A stretch of 64,000 bases of DNA from Gammaproteobacteria bacterium (GCA_004214065.1 SGZM01000004.1:1-64000); one strand, 5' to 3'. Shown: positions 28,092-38,500, counted from the stretch's first letter. Translations and numbers: made by a program. The notes: generated from the sequence alone by a model not told the origin.

Positions 28092-28122
28092 TAAATCCAA
28101 AAAAATTCGCTTTAACTTCTAA

Positions 28123-28147
28123 AAACAGAGATACTTAATCTCTGTTT
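28123..28147 (+). terminator. 10-bp hairpin between rpoZ and spoT
   Basis: AAACAGAGAT (28123-28132) pairs perfectly with ATCTCTGTTT (28138-28147) around ACTTA. It resembles an intrinsic terminator with a weak T run and ends only 10 bp before the spoT ATG. It could reduce readthrough into spoT or stall initiation there. Confidence 0.5.
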
Positions 28148-28157
28148 GAGTAATGTT

Positions 28158-30302
28158 ATGGAATCAATTGGAGCCTTATCAAAAAAACTTTCTGACTATT
28201 TAGATCCTAAGAAAGTTAAACAAGTAAATAAAGCATATAACTTTGCTTGTGAGGCTCATTCTGGTCAATATAGATCCAGTGGTGATCCTTATGTCACGCA
28301 CCCAATAGCGGTAGCATCTATTTTAAGTTCTTTTAGGATGGATGAAGACAGTCTCTCTGCTGCCATGCTTCATGATGTCATTGAAGATACTGGGATACCA
28401 AAAAGCCTAATAGAAGAAAAATTCAATAAGGAAGTTGCTGACCTGGTAGATGGAGTGAGCAAACTTGATAAGTTATCAATTTCTAATAGGACAGAAGCAC
28501 AGGCAGAAAATCTTCAAAAGATGGTTCTGGCTATGTCTAAAGACATAAGAGTGATAGTGGTTAAACTGGCTGATAGATTACATAACATGAGAACTCTTCT
28601 ATATCTAAAAAGAGATAAACAAATAACAATTGCAAAAGAAACTCTGGAAATATATGCACCCATTGCTCATCGAATTGGTATGAATAATGTCTATCGTGAG
28701 TTAGAAGATTTAGCTTTCAAAGTTATCTATCCTACCCGTTATGAGAGACTCACGGCAGCAGTAAAAAAAAATAGAGGTGGGCAAAAAAGAACTCTAAACA
28801 AGATACAGAAAGAGTTAAGCAAAAAACTTATGGATCAAGGAATTCCAGCCCTAGTTGAAGGAAGAGAAAAACATATCTACAGCATCTATAGAAAGATGAA
28901 AGAAAGGCAGAGATCATTTGAAGAAATAATGGATGTATATGCTATAAAGATCATAGTAGATACTCCAGAAAATTGTTATCGAACTCTAGGCCACATACAT
29001 AATCTCTATAAACCTGTTGAAGGAAGATTTAAGGACTACATAGCAATTCCTAAGTCAAATGGTTACCAATCTTTACACACTGGTGTGGTTGGTTTAAAAG
29101 GCTTTCCTGTTGAGGTGCAAATAAAAACTCAAGAAATGAATGATATGGCCGAAAATGGAATTGCCTCTCACTGGTTATATAAATCAGGCAATCAATCTGA
29201 TACCAGTCCACAGATAAGAGCCAGGAGATGGGTTGCAGGTCTTCTTGAGATGAGAGATAACTATGAATCTACTGAAGAATTTATTGAATCCGTAAAAACA
29301 GATATATTTCCTGACGAAATATATGTATTCACACCTCAGGGAAAAATTATAGAAATGTCAGGCGGCTCCACAGCCATTGATTTTGCGTATGCAGTCCATA
29401 CAGATATCGGTCATCATTGCAGAGCTTGCAGAATAAATAGAAGATTAGCCCCACTTAGCGTCCCATTAGAAAGTGGTCAAACAGTTGAGATACTTACTGA
29501 GAAGGTGCCTCAGACCTCTCCTGCCTGGTTAAATTTTGCTGTAACACCAAGGGCTAGAAATAGCATACGCCACTACCTAAGTAATCTTAAGACCTCCGAA
29601 GCGAGGAAATTTGGAAAGAGACTACTAGATCAATCTCTTGGCAATATGAATATAAAACTTAGAGATATAGATAAAAATGAGCTCAGGAAAGTTTTAAATA
29701 ATATAGGTGTTAGAAGTCTGAATAGATTACTTGAAGAGATAGGGTTAGGTCTTAGAGTTGGAAATATTGTAGCCCAACAAATCACCGGTTTTCTAAAAGA
29801 AAATCATAGTGTAAAGCAAAAAGAACTTGTTCCTTTAGAAATAACAGGTTCTGAAGGTTTGATAGTAAATTATGCGGTTTGTTGTAAACCCATACCGGGA
29901 GATTCAGTCATAGGACATTTTACTGCTGAAAGAGGATTAGTTATTCATCAGGAAAGATGTAAAAACATACTCTCAGTAAGAGAGGATCCTCAACAATGTT
30001 TTCCAGTAAATTGGGGAGAACCGTCTGGCAGATCTTTCACAGCTCAAATAAAGGTAGTAGCGAGAGATGAGCCAGGTCTATTAGCGAACCTAGCTTCAGT
30101 TATTACAGGTCAGGAGGCCAATATAGCTTCTATTCAAACAATGGAAATAAATATAGGAATGCATGAATTCATTTTAGATCTTGAAGTTACCGACAGGCTC
30201 CATCTCTCAAGAATATTAAGGAAAATAAAAACCCTAAATAATATTGTCTCAGTCACACGTATTCATGATTGGGAAATGAGACAAGCAACAGCGATGCATT
30301 AA
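28158..30302 (+). CDS. spoT: Bifunctional (p)ppGpp synthetase/hydrolase
   Basis: The 714-residue RSH protein has all domains in order: HD hydrolase (AMLHDVIEDTG near residue 70), synthetase (GREKHIYSIYRKM and EGRFKDYIAIPKSNGYQSLH), TGS (YVFTPQGKIIEM) and a carboxyl ACT domain. The RFKD sequence in the synthetase loop is the RxKD type of bifunctional enzymes. I chose the ATG at 28158 because MESIGALSKKLSDYL aligns with the SpoT amino end; a TTG at 28146 lies inside the hairpin. It overlaps no neighbour, and ridA starts 2 bp after it. Confidence 0.94.
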   Translation: MESIGALSKKLSDYLDPKKVKQVNKAYNFACEAHSGQYRSSGDPYVTHPIAVASILSSFRMDEDSLSAAMLHDVIEDTGIPKSLIEEKFNKEVADLVDGVSKLDKLSISNRTEAQAENLQKMVLAMSKDIRVIVVKLADRLHNMRTLLYLKRDKQITIAKETLEIYAPIAHRIGMNNVYRELEDLAFKVIYPTRYERLTAAVKKNRGGQKRTLNKIQKELSKKLMDQGIPALVEGREKHIYSIYRKMKERQRSFEEIMDVYAIKIIVDTPENCYRTLGHIHNLYKPVEGRFKDYIAIPKSNGYQSLHTGVVGLKGFPVEVQIKTQEMNDMAENGIASHWLYKSGNQSDTSPQIRARRWVAGLLEMRDNYESTEEFIESVKTDIFPDEIYVFTPQGKIIEMSGGSTAIDFAYAVHTDIGHHCRACRINRRLAPLSVPLESGQTVEILTEKVPQTSPAWLNFAVTPRARNSIRHYLSNLKTSEARKFGKRLLDQSLGNMNIKLRDIDKNELRKVLNNIGVRSLNRLLEEIGLGLRVGNIVAQQITGFLKENHSVKQKELVPLEITGSEGLIVNYAVCCKPIPGDSVIGHFTAERGLVIHQERCKNILSVREDPQQCFPVNWGEPSGRSFTAQIKVVARDEPGLLANLASVITGQEANIASIQTMEINIGMHEFILDLEVTDRLHLSRILRKIKTLNNIVSVTRIHDWEMRQATAMH

Positions 30303-30304
30303 AT

Positions 30305-30685
30305 ATGAAGAAAAAGATTAGCACAAAAAAAGCTCCTGAAGCTATAGGGCCATATTCTCAGGGAATTGAAACTGAAAGCCTAATATTTTTATCAGGCCAG
30401 ATTCCTTTAGATCCTGAAAATATGAAACTCGTTGAAGGGGATGAGAATCAAATCCGACAAGTTTTTAAAAATATTGAAGCTCTTTGTGAAGAGGCAGGTC
30501 TGAGTTTGAATCACATAATTAAGCTTAATGTTTCGTTACAAGATCTAGGTTCATTTAATTTAGTCAACGAAATTATGAAAGAACTCTTTGATGAACCCTT
30601 CCCGGCAAGAGCAGCTCTACAAGTTGCTAGATTGCCTTTAGATTCTTCTATTGAAGTAGAGGCCATAGTAGCTAAGACAATATAA
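30305..30685 (+). CDS. ridA: RidA family enamine/imine deaminase
   Basis: The 126-residue protein matches RidA (YjgF/YER057c/UK114), which hydrolyses reactive enamines from PLP enzymes. It has the substrate loop AIGPYSQGIE at the start and ARAALQVARLPLDSSIEVEA at the end, including the conserved Arg. The ATG at 30305 gives the family length; a frame extension into spoT is not conserved. It sits between spoT and recG, as in Pseudomonas. Confidence 0.94.
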   Translation: MKKKISTKKAPEAIGPYSQGIETESLIFLSGQIPLDPENMKLVEGDENQIRQVFKNIEALCEEAGLSLNHIIKLNVSLQDLGSFNLVNEIMKELFDEPFPARAALQVARLPLDSSIEVEAIVAKTI

Positions 30686-30688
30686 AAT

Positions 30689-32773
30689 ATGAATGAAGAA
30701 TCTAAAGATCTTCAATCAATACAAAACTTAAAGGGGGTTGGTCCTAAAGGTGCATCTTCTTTAAATAATTTAGGAATATTTACTATTCCTGACGCTGCTT
30801 TTCATCTCCCATTTCGATATGAAGATAGAAGCTTCATTACTCCAATAACTGAAGCCAATTATCAAACTCCTGTTCTGATAGAAGGTGAGATCATGAAATC
30901 AACAGTAGTGTTCAGGGGAAGAAGAATGCTTTTTTCTGAAATTTATGATGGCACTGGAAAACTGACCATGAGAATGTTTAATTTCGCTATGGCTCAGCAC
31001 AAGGCTTTAGAAGAAGGCAAGATGATTAGATGTTTTGGAACTATTACTCCTGGTCCAAATGGAAAACAAATGATTCATCCTCAATATCAAGTATTTACAA
31101 AACAAGACACAATTGAAGTAGAAAAGAATCTCACCCCAATATATCCAACTACATCTGGGCTCCAACAAAATAAATTAAAGAAAATTATAGAGAGCGCTTT
31201 ATCTTACTGCGACAAAAATAATTTACTAAAAGAAGAGTCCAAGAATAAAAAATATTCAGAATATGGCAACCTTCTAGAAACGTTACAATTTCTTCATAAA
31301 CCTCCCGTAGAAACAAATCTAAATGAATTAATTGAAGGCAAACATCCCGCTCAACAAGCATTAATTAAAGAAGAGCTTGTAGCACATATGCTTTGCGCAG
31401 GCATATTAAAAAATGAACTAGAAGGAAGAACTGGTCCTTCTATGAAGGATATTTCAATGCATGAAAGCGTTTTCCTTGATTCACTTCCCTTTGAACTAAC
31501 CAATGCACAAAATGTGGTGTGGGGTGAAATTAAAAATGACTTACTTGCTAACATACCTATGAGAAGACTGCTTCAGGGAGATGTTGGATCGGGAAAAACG
31601 CTTGTAGGGGCTTTATCTGCCCTTCATGCCTCATCTAATGGCTATCAAACTGCCTTGTTATGCCCAACCGAAATTCTTGCAGAACAGCATTTCACTTCAT
31701 TTTCAGATTGGTTTAAAAAATTAGGTATAAAGGTAATGTTGCTTACTGGATCTACGAAAGCAAAAGAAAGAAAAATCATAATAGAAGATCTTGCAGCAGG
31801 AAAAATTGATATCTTAATTGGTACTCATGCAATCTTTCAGTCAGGTATAGAATTTAATAGTCTTGGCTTAACAGTTATTGATGAGCAGCACAGATTTGGT
31901 GTGCATCAAAGATTTTCGATGCTGGAAAAAGGAGGAAAAACCAACCAAAGTCCACATCAACTAATCATGACTGCAACACCAATTCCTAGAACATTAGCAA
32001 TGACAGTTTATGGATCTCTTGAAACATCTATAATTGATGAACTGCCTCCAGGAAGAAACCCTGTTCAGACATCATCTAGGCCTGATTCGTTTAGAGAAAA
32101 AGTTATTAAAAGAGTAGAGGAAGTCTGTTTAACAGGAAAAAGGGCTTATTGGGTTTGTACTTTAATTGAGGACTCTGATGAATTAGAGGCTCAATCAGCG
32201 GAAGAGTTATATAAAGAAATATCAAATTCTTTACCGAAACTTAAAGTTGGTCTTGTACATGGAAGACTCAAAAAAGAACAAAAAGATTCTGTAATAGAGC
32301 AATTTAGAAAAGGAGATATTCAACTTTTGGTTTGTACTACGGTTATAGAAGTTGGCGTTGATGTACCTGAAGCAACTCTGATGATTATAGAAAATCCTGA
32401 GAGATTAGGTCTGTCTCAATTACATCAATTAAGAGGAAGGGTTGGAAGAAAGGCTAACACTGATTCTCATTGTCTTTTGCTCTATAAAGAACCTTTATCT
32501 GGATTAGCAGAGGAAAGAATTAAGACTATGGAAGCTACGAATGATGGCTTCCAAATTGCAGAAAAAGACCTTGAACTTAGAGGTGCTGGTGATATTTATG
32601 GCCTAAGACAGTCTGGCTTAATGGACCTAAAGATAGCAAATCCAATAAGAGATTCAAGCTTGTTATTGGACGCTCAAAATGAAGCTATTGAATTAGGTAA
32701 AAATGAAACAGGATTTGCTAAAACACTTGTAGAAAGGTGGATTGGCAATAGAGTGGACTATTCAGATTCTTAG
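30689..32773 (+). CDS. recG: ATP-dependent DNA helicase RecG
   Basis: The 694-residue protein regresses stalled forks and branch-migrates Holliday junctions. The amino wedge/OB domain occupies about residues 1-230. Helicase motifs follow: Walker A GDVGSGKT, DEQHRFG (the RecG form of motif II), TATPIPRTL and QLRGRVGRK. Length is typical. Its TAG interlocks with the stop of cmoB on the other strand in TTAG. Confidence 0.96.
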   Translation: MNEESKDLQSIQNLKGVGPKGASSLNNLGIFTIPDAAFHLPFRYEDRSFITPITEANYQTPVLIEGEIMKSTVVFRGRRMLFSEIYDGTGKLTMRMFNFAMAQHKALEEGKMIRCFGTITPGPNGKQMIHPQYQVFTKQDTIEVEKNLTPIYPTTSGLQQNKLKKIIESALSYCDKNNLLKEESKNKKYSEYGNLLETLQFLHKPPVETNLNELIEGKHPAQQALIKEELVAHMLCAGILKNELEGRTGPSMKDISMHESVFLDSLPFELTNAQNVVWGEIKNDLLANIPMRRLLQGDVGSGKTLVGALSALHASSNGYQTALLCPTEILAEQHFTSFSDWFKKLGIKVMLLTGSTKAKERKIIIEDLAAGKIDILIGTHAIFQSGIEFNSLGLTVIDEQHRFGVHQRFSMLEKGGKTNQSPHQLIMTATPIPRTLAMTVYGSLETSIIDELPPGRNPVQTSSRPDSFREKVIKRVEEVCLTGKRAYWVCTLIEDSDELEAQSAEELYKEISNSLPKLKVGLVHGRLKKEQKDSVIEQFRKGDIQLLVCTTVIEVGVDVPEATLMIIENPERLGLSQLHQLRGRVGRKANTDSHCLLLYKEPLSGLAEERIKTMEATNDGFQIAEKDLELRGAGDIYGLRQSGLMDLKIANPIRDSSLLLDAQNEAIELGKNETGFAKTLVERWIGNRVDYSDS

Positions 32774-33699
32774 TGAGTTTTTTGCAAAATATAAAATTTT
32801 CTTTGTGGAGCAGGATAACCTTCTACAGTCACAGATTTATCCTCTTCTTTTAAAGCTGATTCAAAAGACTTAAATGGCATCCATTTTGTTTTTCTTTGCT
32901 CTGTAAGATTAGTAGCTACTAAATCAGTTTCAGCAATTAGCTTCAAATTAAGTTCCTCAAAAATTGAGCTACATCCTCGATGAGTATGAACATAATGAAC
33001 ATTTGGCATTGAAGCGTACCTACCATCTTCAGGTACTAAAGCTAATCCATATTCTTCCGTTGCAATAATTGTCTCAAGAATGAGTTTGCCTTCGTTTTTT
33101 AGCAAACCTATCAATTTTAATAAATGCTCTTTTGGATTTCTCTGATGATACAAAAGGCCCATACTAAAAATTAAATCAAATCTTGTATCTTTTAATCCTG
33201 CATCTTCAAGACGTTCCGGAACCATTCTTATATTTTCTGTACCAATAAAATGATTTACAGCAGTGAATTGTGATACGTGCATTAAATTTGGCTCTAAACA
33301 AAGTACCTGATTTGCACCCATACCTAACATTCTAAAAGCGTAATATCCGTTGCCAGACCCTACATCTAGAATTGACTTACCTGATAAATCAAGGCTTAGT
33401 TCTTGGAATCGTTTCCACTTTCTTGCTGAATCCCATTCACTATCAATAAAAATATCATTGATCCTAAAAGGCCCCTTCCTCCAAGGCATAAGCTGCAAAA
33501 ATAACTCCTCTATTTCATTGTCCTGATCAGATCGAAAATCCACAGTCACTTCATCAGTCAAATGAATCTTGGCCTCTTTAATCTCAGGCAGGTCATTAAA
33601 AACATTTAACCAACTTTCTATCCTCTTATCCTTCTTATTACCAAAAGGTAAAGTTGTGTATTGGCGAGACAGTAGTTCTACTTCTTCAGATATAAACAT
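32770..33699 (-). CDS. cmoB: tRNA U34 carboxymethyltransferase
   Basis: The 309-residue protein attaches the carboxymethyl group from carboxy-SAM to 5-hydroxyuridine at tRNA position 34. The SAM motif is ILDVGSGNGYYAFRM near residue 116, and RKWKRFQ and MGLLYHQRNP are family signatures. It is 14 residues shorter than E. coli CmoB. It is 2 bp after cmoA, which makes the carboxy-SAM cofactor. Confidence 0.94.
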   Translation of the reverse strand: MFISEEVELLSRQYTTLPFGNKKDKRIESWLNVFNDLPEIKEAKIHLTDEVTVDFRSDQDNEIEELFLQLMPWRKGPFRINDIFIDSEWDSARKWKRFQELSLDLSGKSILDVGSGNGYYAFRMLGMGANQVLCLEPNLMHVSQFTAVNHFIGTENIRMVPERLEDAGLKDTRFDLIFSMGLLYHQRNPKEHLLKLIGLLKNEGKLILETIIATEEYGLALVPEDGRYASMPNVHYVHTHRGCSSIFEELNLKLIAETDLVATNLTEQRKTKWMPFKSFESALKEEDKSVTVEGYPAPQRKFYILQKTH

Positions 33700-33701
33700 A
33701 C

Positions 33702-34433
33702 TTATTTTAAAAATTTGAAAGTTCTAAAATTTAAGTTAGATAGGATTTTCTCTGAATTAATAAACCCAGCCTTTTTAGCACGAAGAATATGATCTTCTTC
33801 ACATTCTGTTAACAGGACACCTTCTAAAGAATCTCTCTTTCCTGAAATTTCAAGATCTGAATACCCATTAGAAGATTTAAACTTATGATGTGTTTTAAAA
33901 ATTCTTTCACTTTCAAAATTATTCTTATGATGAATTTTCTCTGAAAGAATTAAGATACCTCCAGGCAAGAGTGCATTATAAATTTTCTCTAAAAGTGTGT
34001 CTCTTTGCTCTAAATCTAAAAATTGAATTACATAATTTACAACAACTATTGAAGCATCGCTTAAGCTACTATCCATAATATCTTCACATATAAACTTGAT
34101 ATGGAAAGATTCTGTTAAATTTTTAAATCTGCGCTCGCACTCTTCTATCATGGCTTCAGAATTATCAATTGCTGTAACTTTCGCATCCTTCGCACCTTGA
34201 AGTATTGATAAGCTTGAAGCACCTAGGGAACAGCCTACATCGTAGCAATTCGTATTAGATTGATAATATCTTCTGGCATTATGAGCAATTAAACTTAAGC
34301 TTGTTTTGTAACCAGGAACTGACCTGTCGATCATATCTTCAAATACTTCTGTTACTTCTTGATTGAAAGTGAAAGGCAAACCACTTAAATTACCTCCTTC
34401 AAAAATATTATCCTGCTTTCCCATGTGAGCCAT
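33702..34433 (-). CDS. cmoA: Carboxy-SAM synthase
   Basis: The 243-residue SAM-dependent enzyme converts SAM and prephenate to carboxy-SAM for CmoB. It has the family start FNQEVTEVFEDMIDRSVPGY and the SAM motif YDVGCSLGASSLS near residue 63. ATG at 34433 matches the E. coli amino end; an inner ATG at 34424 is an alternative. Only 21 bp separate it from the divergent acetyltransferase gene. Confidence 0.94.
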   Translation of the reverse strand: MAHMGKQDNIFEGGNLSGLPFTFNQEVTEVFEDMIDRSVPGYKTSLSLIAHNARRYYQSNTNCYDVGCSLGASSLSILQGAKDAKVTAIDNSEAMIEECERRFKNLTESFHIKFICEDIMDSSLSDASIVVVNYVIQFLDLEQRDTLLEKIYNALLPGGILILSEKIHHKNNFESERIFKTHHKFKSSNGYSDLEISGKRDSLEGVLLTECEEDHILRAKKAGFINSEKILSNLNFRTFKFLK

Positions 34434-34454
34434 TGTAAAATCTAATGCCTAAAT

Positions 34455-34898
34455 ATGCCTAATTACTCAATAAAATCTCCAGAAAATAAAGAAGAGTGGG
34501 ATAGTTATCTTTTGTTCAGGTGGGAAGTTCTCAGAAAACCTCTGGGCATGTCAAAAGACTCACTGGCCGATTCTATTGAAGACGAAAGTTTTCACTTGAT
34601 GGGAATAGATGAAGAAAAAAATGTCATTGCATCTGGTAGAGTTCATTTTAATTCTAAAAATGAAGCTCAGATTAGGTATATGGCAGTAGATGAGAACTTT
34701 AAAAGAAAAGGTGTCGGTACTGAAATTGTTAAAGAACTTGAAAATTATGCTATATCTAAAGGCATAGTAAATATGATTTTAAATGCGCGAGAAAACGCAA
34801 TAAGTTTCTATTTAAGTCTTGGTTATGAAGAAGTAGGCCCATATCAGTCTGATACAGGCATACCTCACAAGACTATGAAAAAGAGCCTAGTATCCTAA
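34455..34898 (+). CDS. GNAT family N-acetyltransferase
   Basis: The 147-residue protein has the GNAT fold with motif A IRYMAVDENFKRKGVGTEIV (acetyl-CoA pyrophosphate loop RKGVGT near residue 83) and the carboxyl SFYLSLGYEE. It resembles the ElaA/YjcF-like group of small free-standing GNATs. The substrate cannot be told. Its stop interlocks with that of hppA on the other strand in CTAA. Confidence 0.88.
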   Translation: MPNYSIKSPENKEEWDSYLLFRWEVLRKPLGMSKDSLADSIEDESFHLMGIDEEKNVIASGRVHFNSKNEAQIRYMAVDENFKRKGVGTEIVKELENYAISKGIVNMILNARENAISFYLSLGYEEVGPYQSDTGIPHKTMKKSLVS

Positions 34899-36901
34899 AG
34901 TAAAGGTGCAATTACCAAACTAACAATTGCCATCACATTAATTAAGATATTCATAGAAGGTCCAGATGTGTCCTTAAAAGGGTCACCTACAGTATCACCA
35001 ACTACAGCAGCCGAGTGAGTATCGGTTCCTTTACCTCCAAGATTTCCTTTTTCTATGTACTTTTTAGCATTATCCCAAGCGCCTCCGGCATTTGCCATGA
35101 AAAGTGCCATTAATACACAAACTAGCAGCCCCCCTGCAAGCATTCCACCCAAAGCTTCAGCGCCAATGCCTAGTCCAACCAAAGGAGGAGCAGACACTGC
35201 AATGATTCCTGGCAGTAACATTTTCTTCAAAGCAGCTGCAGTGGCTATATCAACGCATTTAGCTGTATCAGGCTCAGCATTGCCTTCAAGAAGTCCTGGA
35301 ATTTCTTTAAATTGCCTTCTTATTTCATTAATCATTTCAAATGCAGCATCCCCAACAGCTGTCATAGTTATCGAAGCTATCAAGAAAGGTATAGCACCAC
35401 CAATAAATATTCCTATGAGAACTATTGGGTTTGATAGTATAAGCTCCAGCGGTTCGGCTCTATTTGCAGAAACTGTTTCAACAAATGCGGAGATAATTGC
35501 TAGAGCTGCTAAGGCAGCAGCTCCTATAGCAAAACCTTTACCTATGGCAGCCGTAGTATTACCTTGTTCATCTAACTCATCTGTAATCACTCTAGTTTCA
35601 GCTGGCATACCAGCCATTTCTGCAATTCCTCCTGCGTTATCAGCAACAGGTCCATATGCATCTATTGCCATTGTAATACCGACTGTAGATAACATACCTA
35701 CTGCGGCAATACCTACGCCATAAAGCCCTGTTAATTCAGTTGAAATAAAGATAATAAGAATGATACAAGCTATAGGAAGTACGACAGATTGCATGCCTAC
35801 TGAGAGACCTGTGATCATGACAGTAGCAGAACCAGTTTGTCCAGCTTCCGCTATCTTAATTACAGGACTAGATCCTGTGTAATATTCAGTAATTAAACCA
35901 ATTGCTATCCCCCCTACTGAGCCACAAACTACGGCCAACCATACATCGACACCATTAGTTCCAACTAAAGCATTGGTTAAAAAATAAGCAGCAATGATGA
36001 AGATTAATGGTGCTCCCATAGTTCCCCATCTCATAGCATTGGCTGGTGAGGATTTTGAAAATAGTCTTACTATAACGATTCCTAGAATAGATGCTATTAA
36101 ACCTATTGAGGCTAAAGCCAAAGGTAAAAACATCATTCCATCTTTATCTGCTTGAGAAAATTCAGAGGTTATTAGGTAGGTCGAAGCTATAGCTATACAA
36201 GCAACCATAGACCCACAATAGGATTCGAATATATCTGATCCCATTCCAGCTATATCTCCTACATTGTCTCCTACATTGTCTGCTATTACTCCTGGATTCC
36301 TAGGATCATCTTCTGGAATACCTGCTTCAACTTTTCCTACCAGATCTGCACCGACATCAGCACTTTTTGTATAGATTCCTCCACCAACTCTTGAGAAGAG
36401 CGCAACGATGGAAGCACCCATAGCGAAGCCTTCAATAGAGTGAGCATCACCGCTTAACACATAAAAAAGAGTTCCAAGACCTATCAGACCAAGAGAAGCC
36501 ACACACAGACCCATTATCGAGCCCCCGTAAAATGCAACTGATAATGCTGCTTCTGCACCTGATTCAGAAGCTGCTGTTGCTGTTCTTACATTAGCTTTTG
36601 TAGCTGAATACATACCTATCCAACCAGCGACAGAAGAAGACAAAGCACCTGCAAAGACAGCTATAGCAGTTCCTTCACCCAAGGAAAGCCACACCAGGAC
36701 TATGACCACTAAAGCAAAAATACTTAAATAGGTATATTCGGTCTTCATAAATGTCATTGCGCCTAGATGTATTTGATCACCAATTTTCTTAACACTTTCA
36801 TCCCCCTCTGGGAACCTAGTAACAACTACATATATGCCTAGGGCAACTAACAGTCCCAAAACACCCAATAAAGGTGGTAAATAAAGATAACTTTCTAACA
36901 T
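34895..36901 (-). CDS. hppA: Membrane pyrophosphatase, K+-dependent type
   Basis: The 668-residue protein has about 16 hydrophobic segments and the substrate-site motifs [29 protein letters not shown] and DNAGGIAEM. It couples pyrophosphate hydrolysis to cation transport across the inner membrane. The sequence GNTTAA has alanine where K+-independent enzymes have lysine, so it belongs to the K+-dependent class, which includes H+ pumps and Na+ pumps; which one this is cannot be decided here. A strong Shine-Dalgarno (GAGGAG) precedes the ATG. Confidence 0.95.
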   Translation of the reverse strand: MLESYLYLPPLLGVLGLLVALGIYVVVTRFPEGDESVKKIGDQIHLGAMTFMKTEYTYLSIFALVVIVLVWLSLGEGTAIAVFAGALSSSVAGWIGMYSATKANVRTATAASESGAEAALSVAFYGGSIMGLCVASLGLIGLGTLFYVLSGDAHSIEGFAMGASIVALFSRVGGGIYTKSADVGADLVGKVEAGIPEDDPRNPGVIADNVGDNVGDIAGMGSDIFESYCGSMVACIAIASTYLITSEFSQADKDGMMFLPLALASIGLIASILGIVIVRLFSKSSPANAMRWGTMGAPLIFIIAAYFLTNALVGTNGVDVWLAVVCGSVGGIAIGLITEYYTGSSPVIKIAEAGQTGSATVMITGLSVGMQSVVLPIACIILIIFISTELTGLYGVGIAAVGMLSTVGITMAIDAYGPVADNAGGIAEMAGMPAETRVITDELDEQGNTTAAIGKGFAIGAAALAALAIISAFVETVSANRAEPLELILSNPIVLIGIFIGGAIPFLIASITMTAVGDAAFEMINEIRRQFKEIPGLLEGNAEPDTAKCVDIATAAALKKMLLPGIIAVSAPPLVGLGIGAEALGGMLAGGLLVCVLMALFMANAGGAWDNAKKYIEKGNLGGKGTDTHSAAVVGDTVGDPFKDTSGPSMNILINVMAIVSLVIAPLL

Positions 36902-36973
36902 TTTTTCTCCTCAAAAAATTGGAATACTCTTTCTCAGCGCGTAGTCTAACGGTATAGCTGTTTAATTAAAATA

Positions 36974-38236
36974 TTAATTTTTTGCATGAAAAGTATCTGA
37001 ATCAAATTCATCTTCAGATACCGCAACTACACAAGAAACCATTGCGTCACCACATACATTCACTGCAGTACGAGTCATATCTAACAACCTATCTACACCT
37101 ATTATTAGCGCTATGCCTTCAACAGGTAATCCAACTTGTTCAAGAACCATTGCCAACATAATGAGACCTACACCTGGAACTCCTGCTGTACCTATTGATG
37201 CCAATGTAGCAGTTAAAATAACCATCAAATAATCAATCATCGAAAGATCAATATTGTAGGCTTGAGATATAAATACAGTCGCTATACCTTGCATGATAGC
37301 GGTACCATCCATATTGATAGTAGCGCCGAGAGGTACAGTAAAAGAACCTATAGAAGATCTAACTCCGAGGTTGTTCTTAACAGTGTCTAGTGTTACCGGC
37401 ATTGTTGCACTACTTGACGAAGTGCTGAAAGCAAAAACTGCAAGCGATCTAACTTTCATAAAGAATCTAATTGGATTGAGTCTCGCTAAAAGAGATAAAA
37501 GACTGCCATATGTTACAAAAGCATGAAAAATTAAAACAAAAACAAGTAAAAAGAAGTATTTTGCTAAATCTGCAATCATGCCAAATCCTTGGACAGCAAA
37601 TAGGGAAAACAGTAGTGCAAAAATACCATAAGGTGCAAGTTCAATCAGCATTCTAACTAGGTTTAAGATAACGTTATTTATTAGCTCAAAAGAATTTTTG
37701 AGTGAATCCCCGGCAGATCCTAAACTTTTTAATGCAATACCAAATAAAAGAGAAAAGACAATGATTTGGAGCATATTTCCCTCTGCCATTGCCGCTACAG
37801 GATTAGTAGGAAAAATATTAATTAGTACTTCTTTTAAGGAAGGTGCTGCAGTAGATTCAAATGCCGTCGGTAAAGCAAGGTCTATACCAATACCAGGCTT
37901 AAATATTAAGGCAAATGTTAATGCAACTGATATAGCTATAGCTGTTGTTAAAAGGTATAAGGATAAAGTTTTGAGACTGATTGTCCCTATTCTGGAAGTT
38001 GAAGAGATCGATACAACACCACAAACAAGAGAGAAAAAAACTAAGGGCACAATAACTAATCTTAATGAAGCTATGAAAATTTGACCTACAACATCCAATA
38101 ATCCTTCAGTAAAAAAATCTATGAGTATTAATTGCCCTATTTCTCCTAGAAAACCTGCGTCATTGATTAATTTTAATAAAACGCCTCCCGCCATAGCCAA
38201 AACCATGGATAAAATAATTCTAGAAGTAAGACTCAT
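36974..38236 (-). CDS. Na+/H+:dicarboxylate or amino-acid symporter (DAACS family)
   Basis: The 420-residue protein has the DAACS fold: serine-rich hairpin FSTSSSSATMPVT, unwound helix NMDGTAIMQG, and DRLLDMTRTAVNVCGD in the last helix. The family imports glutamate, aspartate, C4-dicarboxylates or other small amino acids with Na+ or H+. The conserved Arg in RLLDMTRT fits acidic substrates, though neutral ones are not excluded. It is 72 bp after hppA's start side and 3 bp from rubredoxin on the same strand. Confidence 0.9.
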   Translation of the reverse strand: MSLTSRIILSMVLAMAGGVLLKLINDAGFLGEIGQLILIDFFTEGLLDVVGQIFIASLRLVIVPLVFFSLVCGVVSISSTSRIGTISLKTLSLYLLTTAIAISVALTFALIFKPGIGIDLALPTAFESTAAPSLKEVLINIFPTNPVAAMAEGNMLQIIVFSLLFGIALKSLGSAGDSLKNSFELINNVILNLVRMLIELAPYGIFALLFSLFAVQGFGMIADLAKYFFLLVFVLIFHAFVTYGSLLSLLARLNPIRFFMKVRSLAVFAFSTSSSSATMPVTLDTVKNNLGVRSSIGSFTVPLGATINMDGTAIMQGIATVFISQAYNIDLSMIDYLMVILTATLASIGTAGVPGVGLIMLAMVLEQVGLPVEGIALIIGVDRLLDMTRTAVNVCGDAMVSCVVAVSEDEFDSDTFHAKN

Positions 38237-38239
38237 AAG

Positions 38240-38407
38240 TTAATCTATTTCTACCATCTCGAAATCCTCTTTGCCAACTCCACAGTCAGGACAAATCCAG
38301 TCTTCTGGTACATCTTCCCATTTTGTTCCAGGCTCAATACCATCATCAGGCCAACCTTCTTCTTCATCATAAATTAGTCCGCAAACAATACATTCCCACT
38401 TTTTCAA
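38240..38407 (-). CDS. Rubredoxin
   Basis: The 55-residue protein starts [19 protein letters not shown] and has two CxxCG knuckles, CIVCG and CPDCG, that bind a single iron. I chose the TTG at 38407, since AAGGAG lies 6 bases before it and the product has the standard rubredoxin length; a TTG six codons upstream lacks that support. It carries electrons for redox enzymes not seen nearby. It precedes the symporter gene by 3 bp. Confidence 0.93.
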   Translation of the reverse strand: MKKWECIVCGLIYDEEEGWPDDGIEPGTKWEDVPEDWICPDCGVGKEDFEMVEID

Positions 38408-38500
38408 TGCATACTCCTTAGTCAAAAAAAGACATTCTAACTCAACTTTATTATCAACTTAGACTAAAGTATCAATCTTCTGCAAAAGTATTCAATACCA

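Noticed and set aside
35055-35723. Long plus-strand frame (222 codons) opposite hppA
   Set aside because: It is the antisense of a highly conserved, alanine- and glycine-rich membrane protein gene, which opens the reverse frame. The translation is low-complexity (Ala, Ser, Pro, Ile) with no family motif and no ribosome site.
37698-38084. Plus-strand frame of 128 codons opposite the DAACS symporter gene
   Set aside because: Antisense to clear DAACS coding sequence; no motif or start signal of its own.
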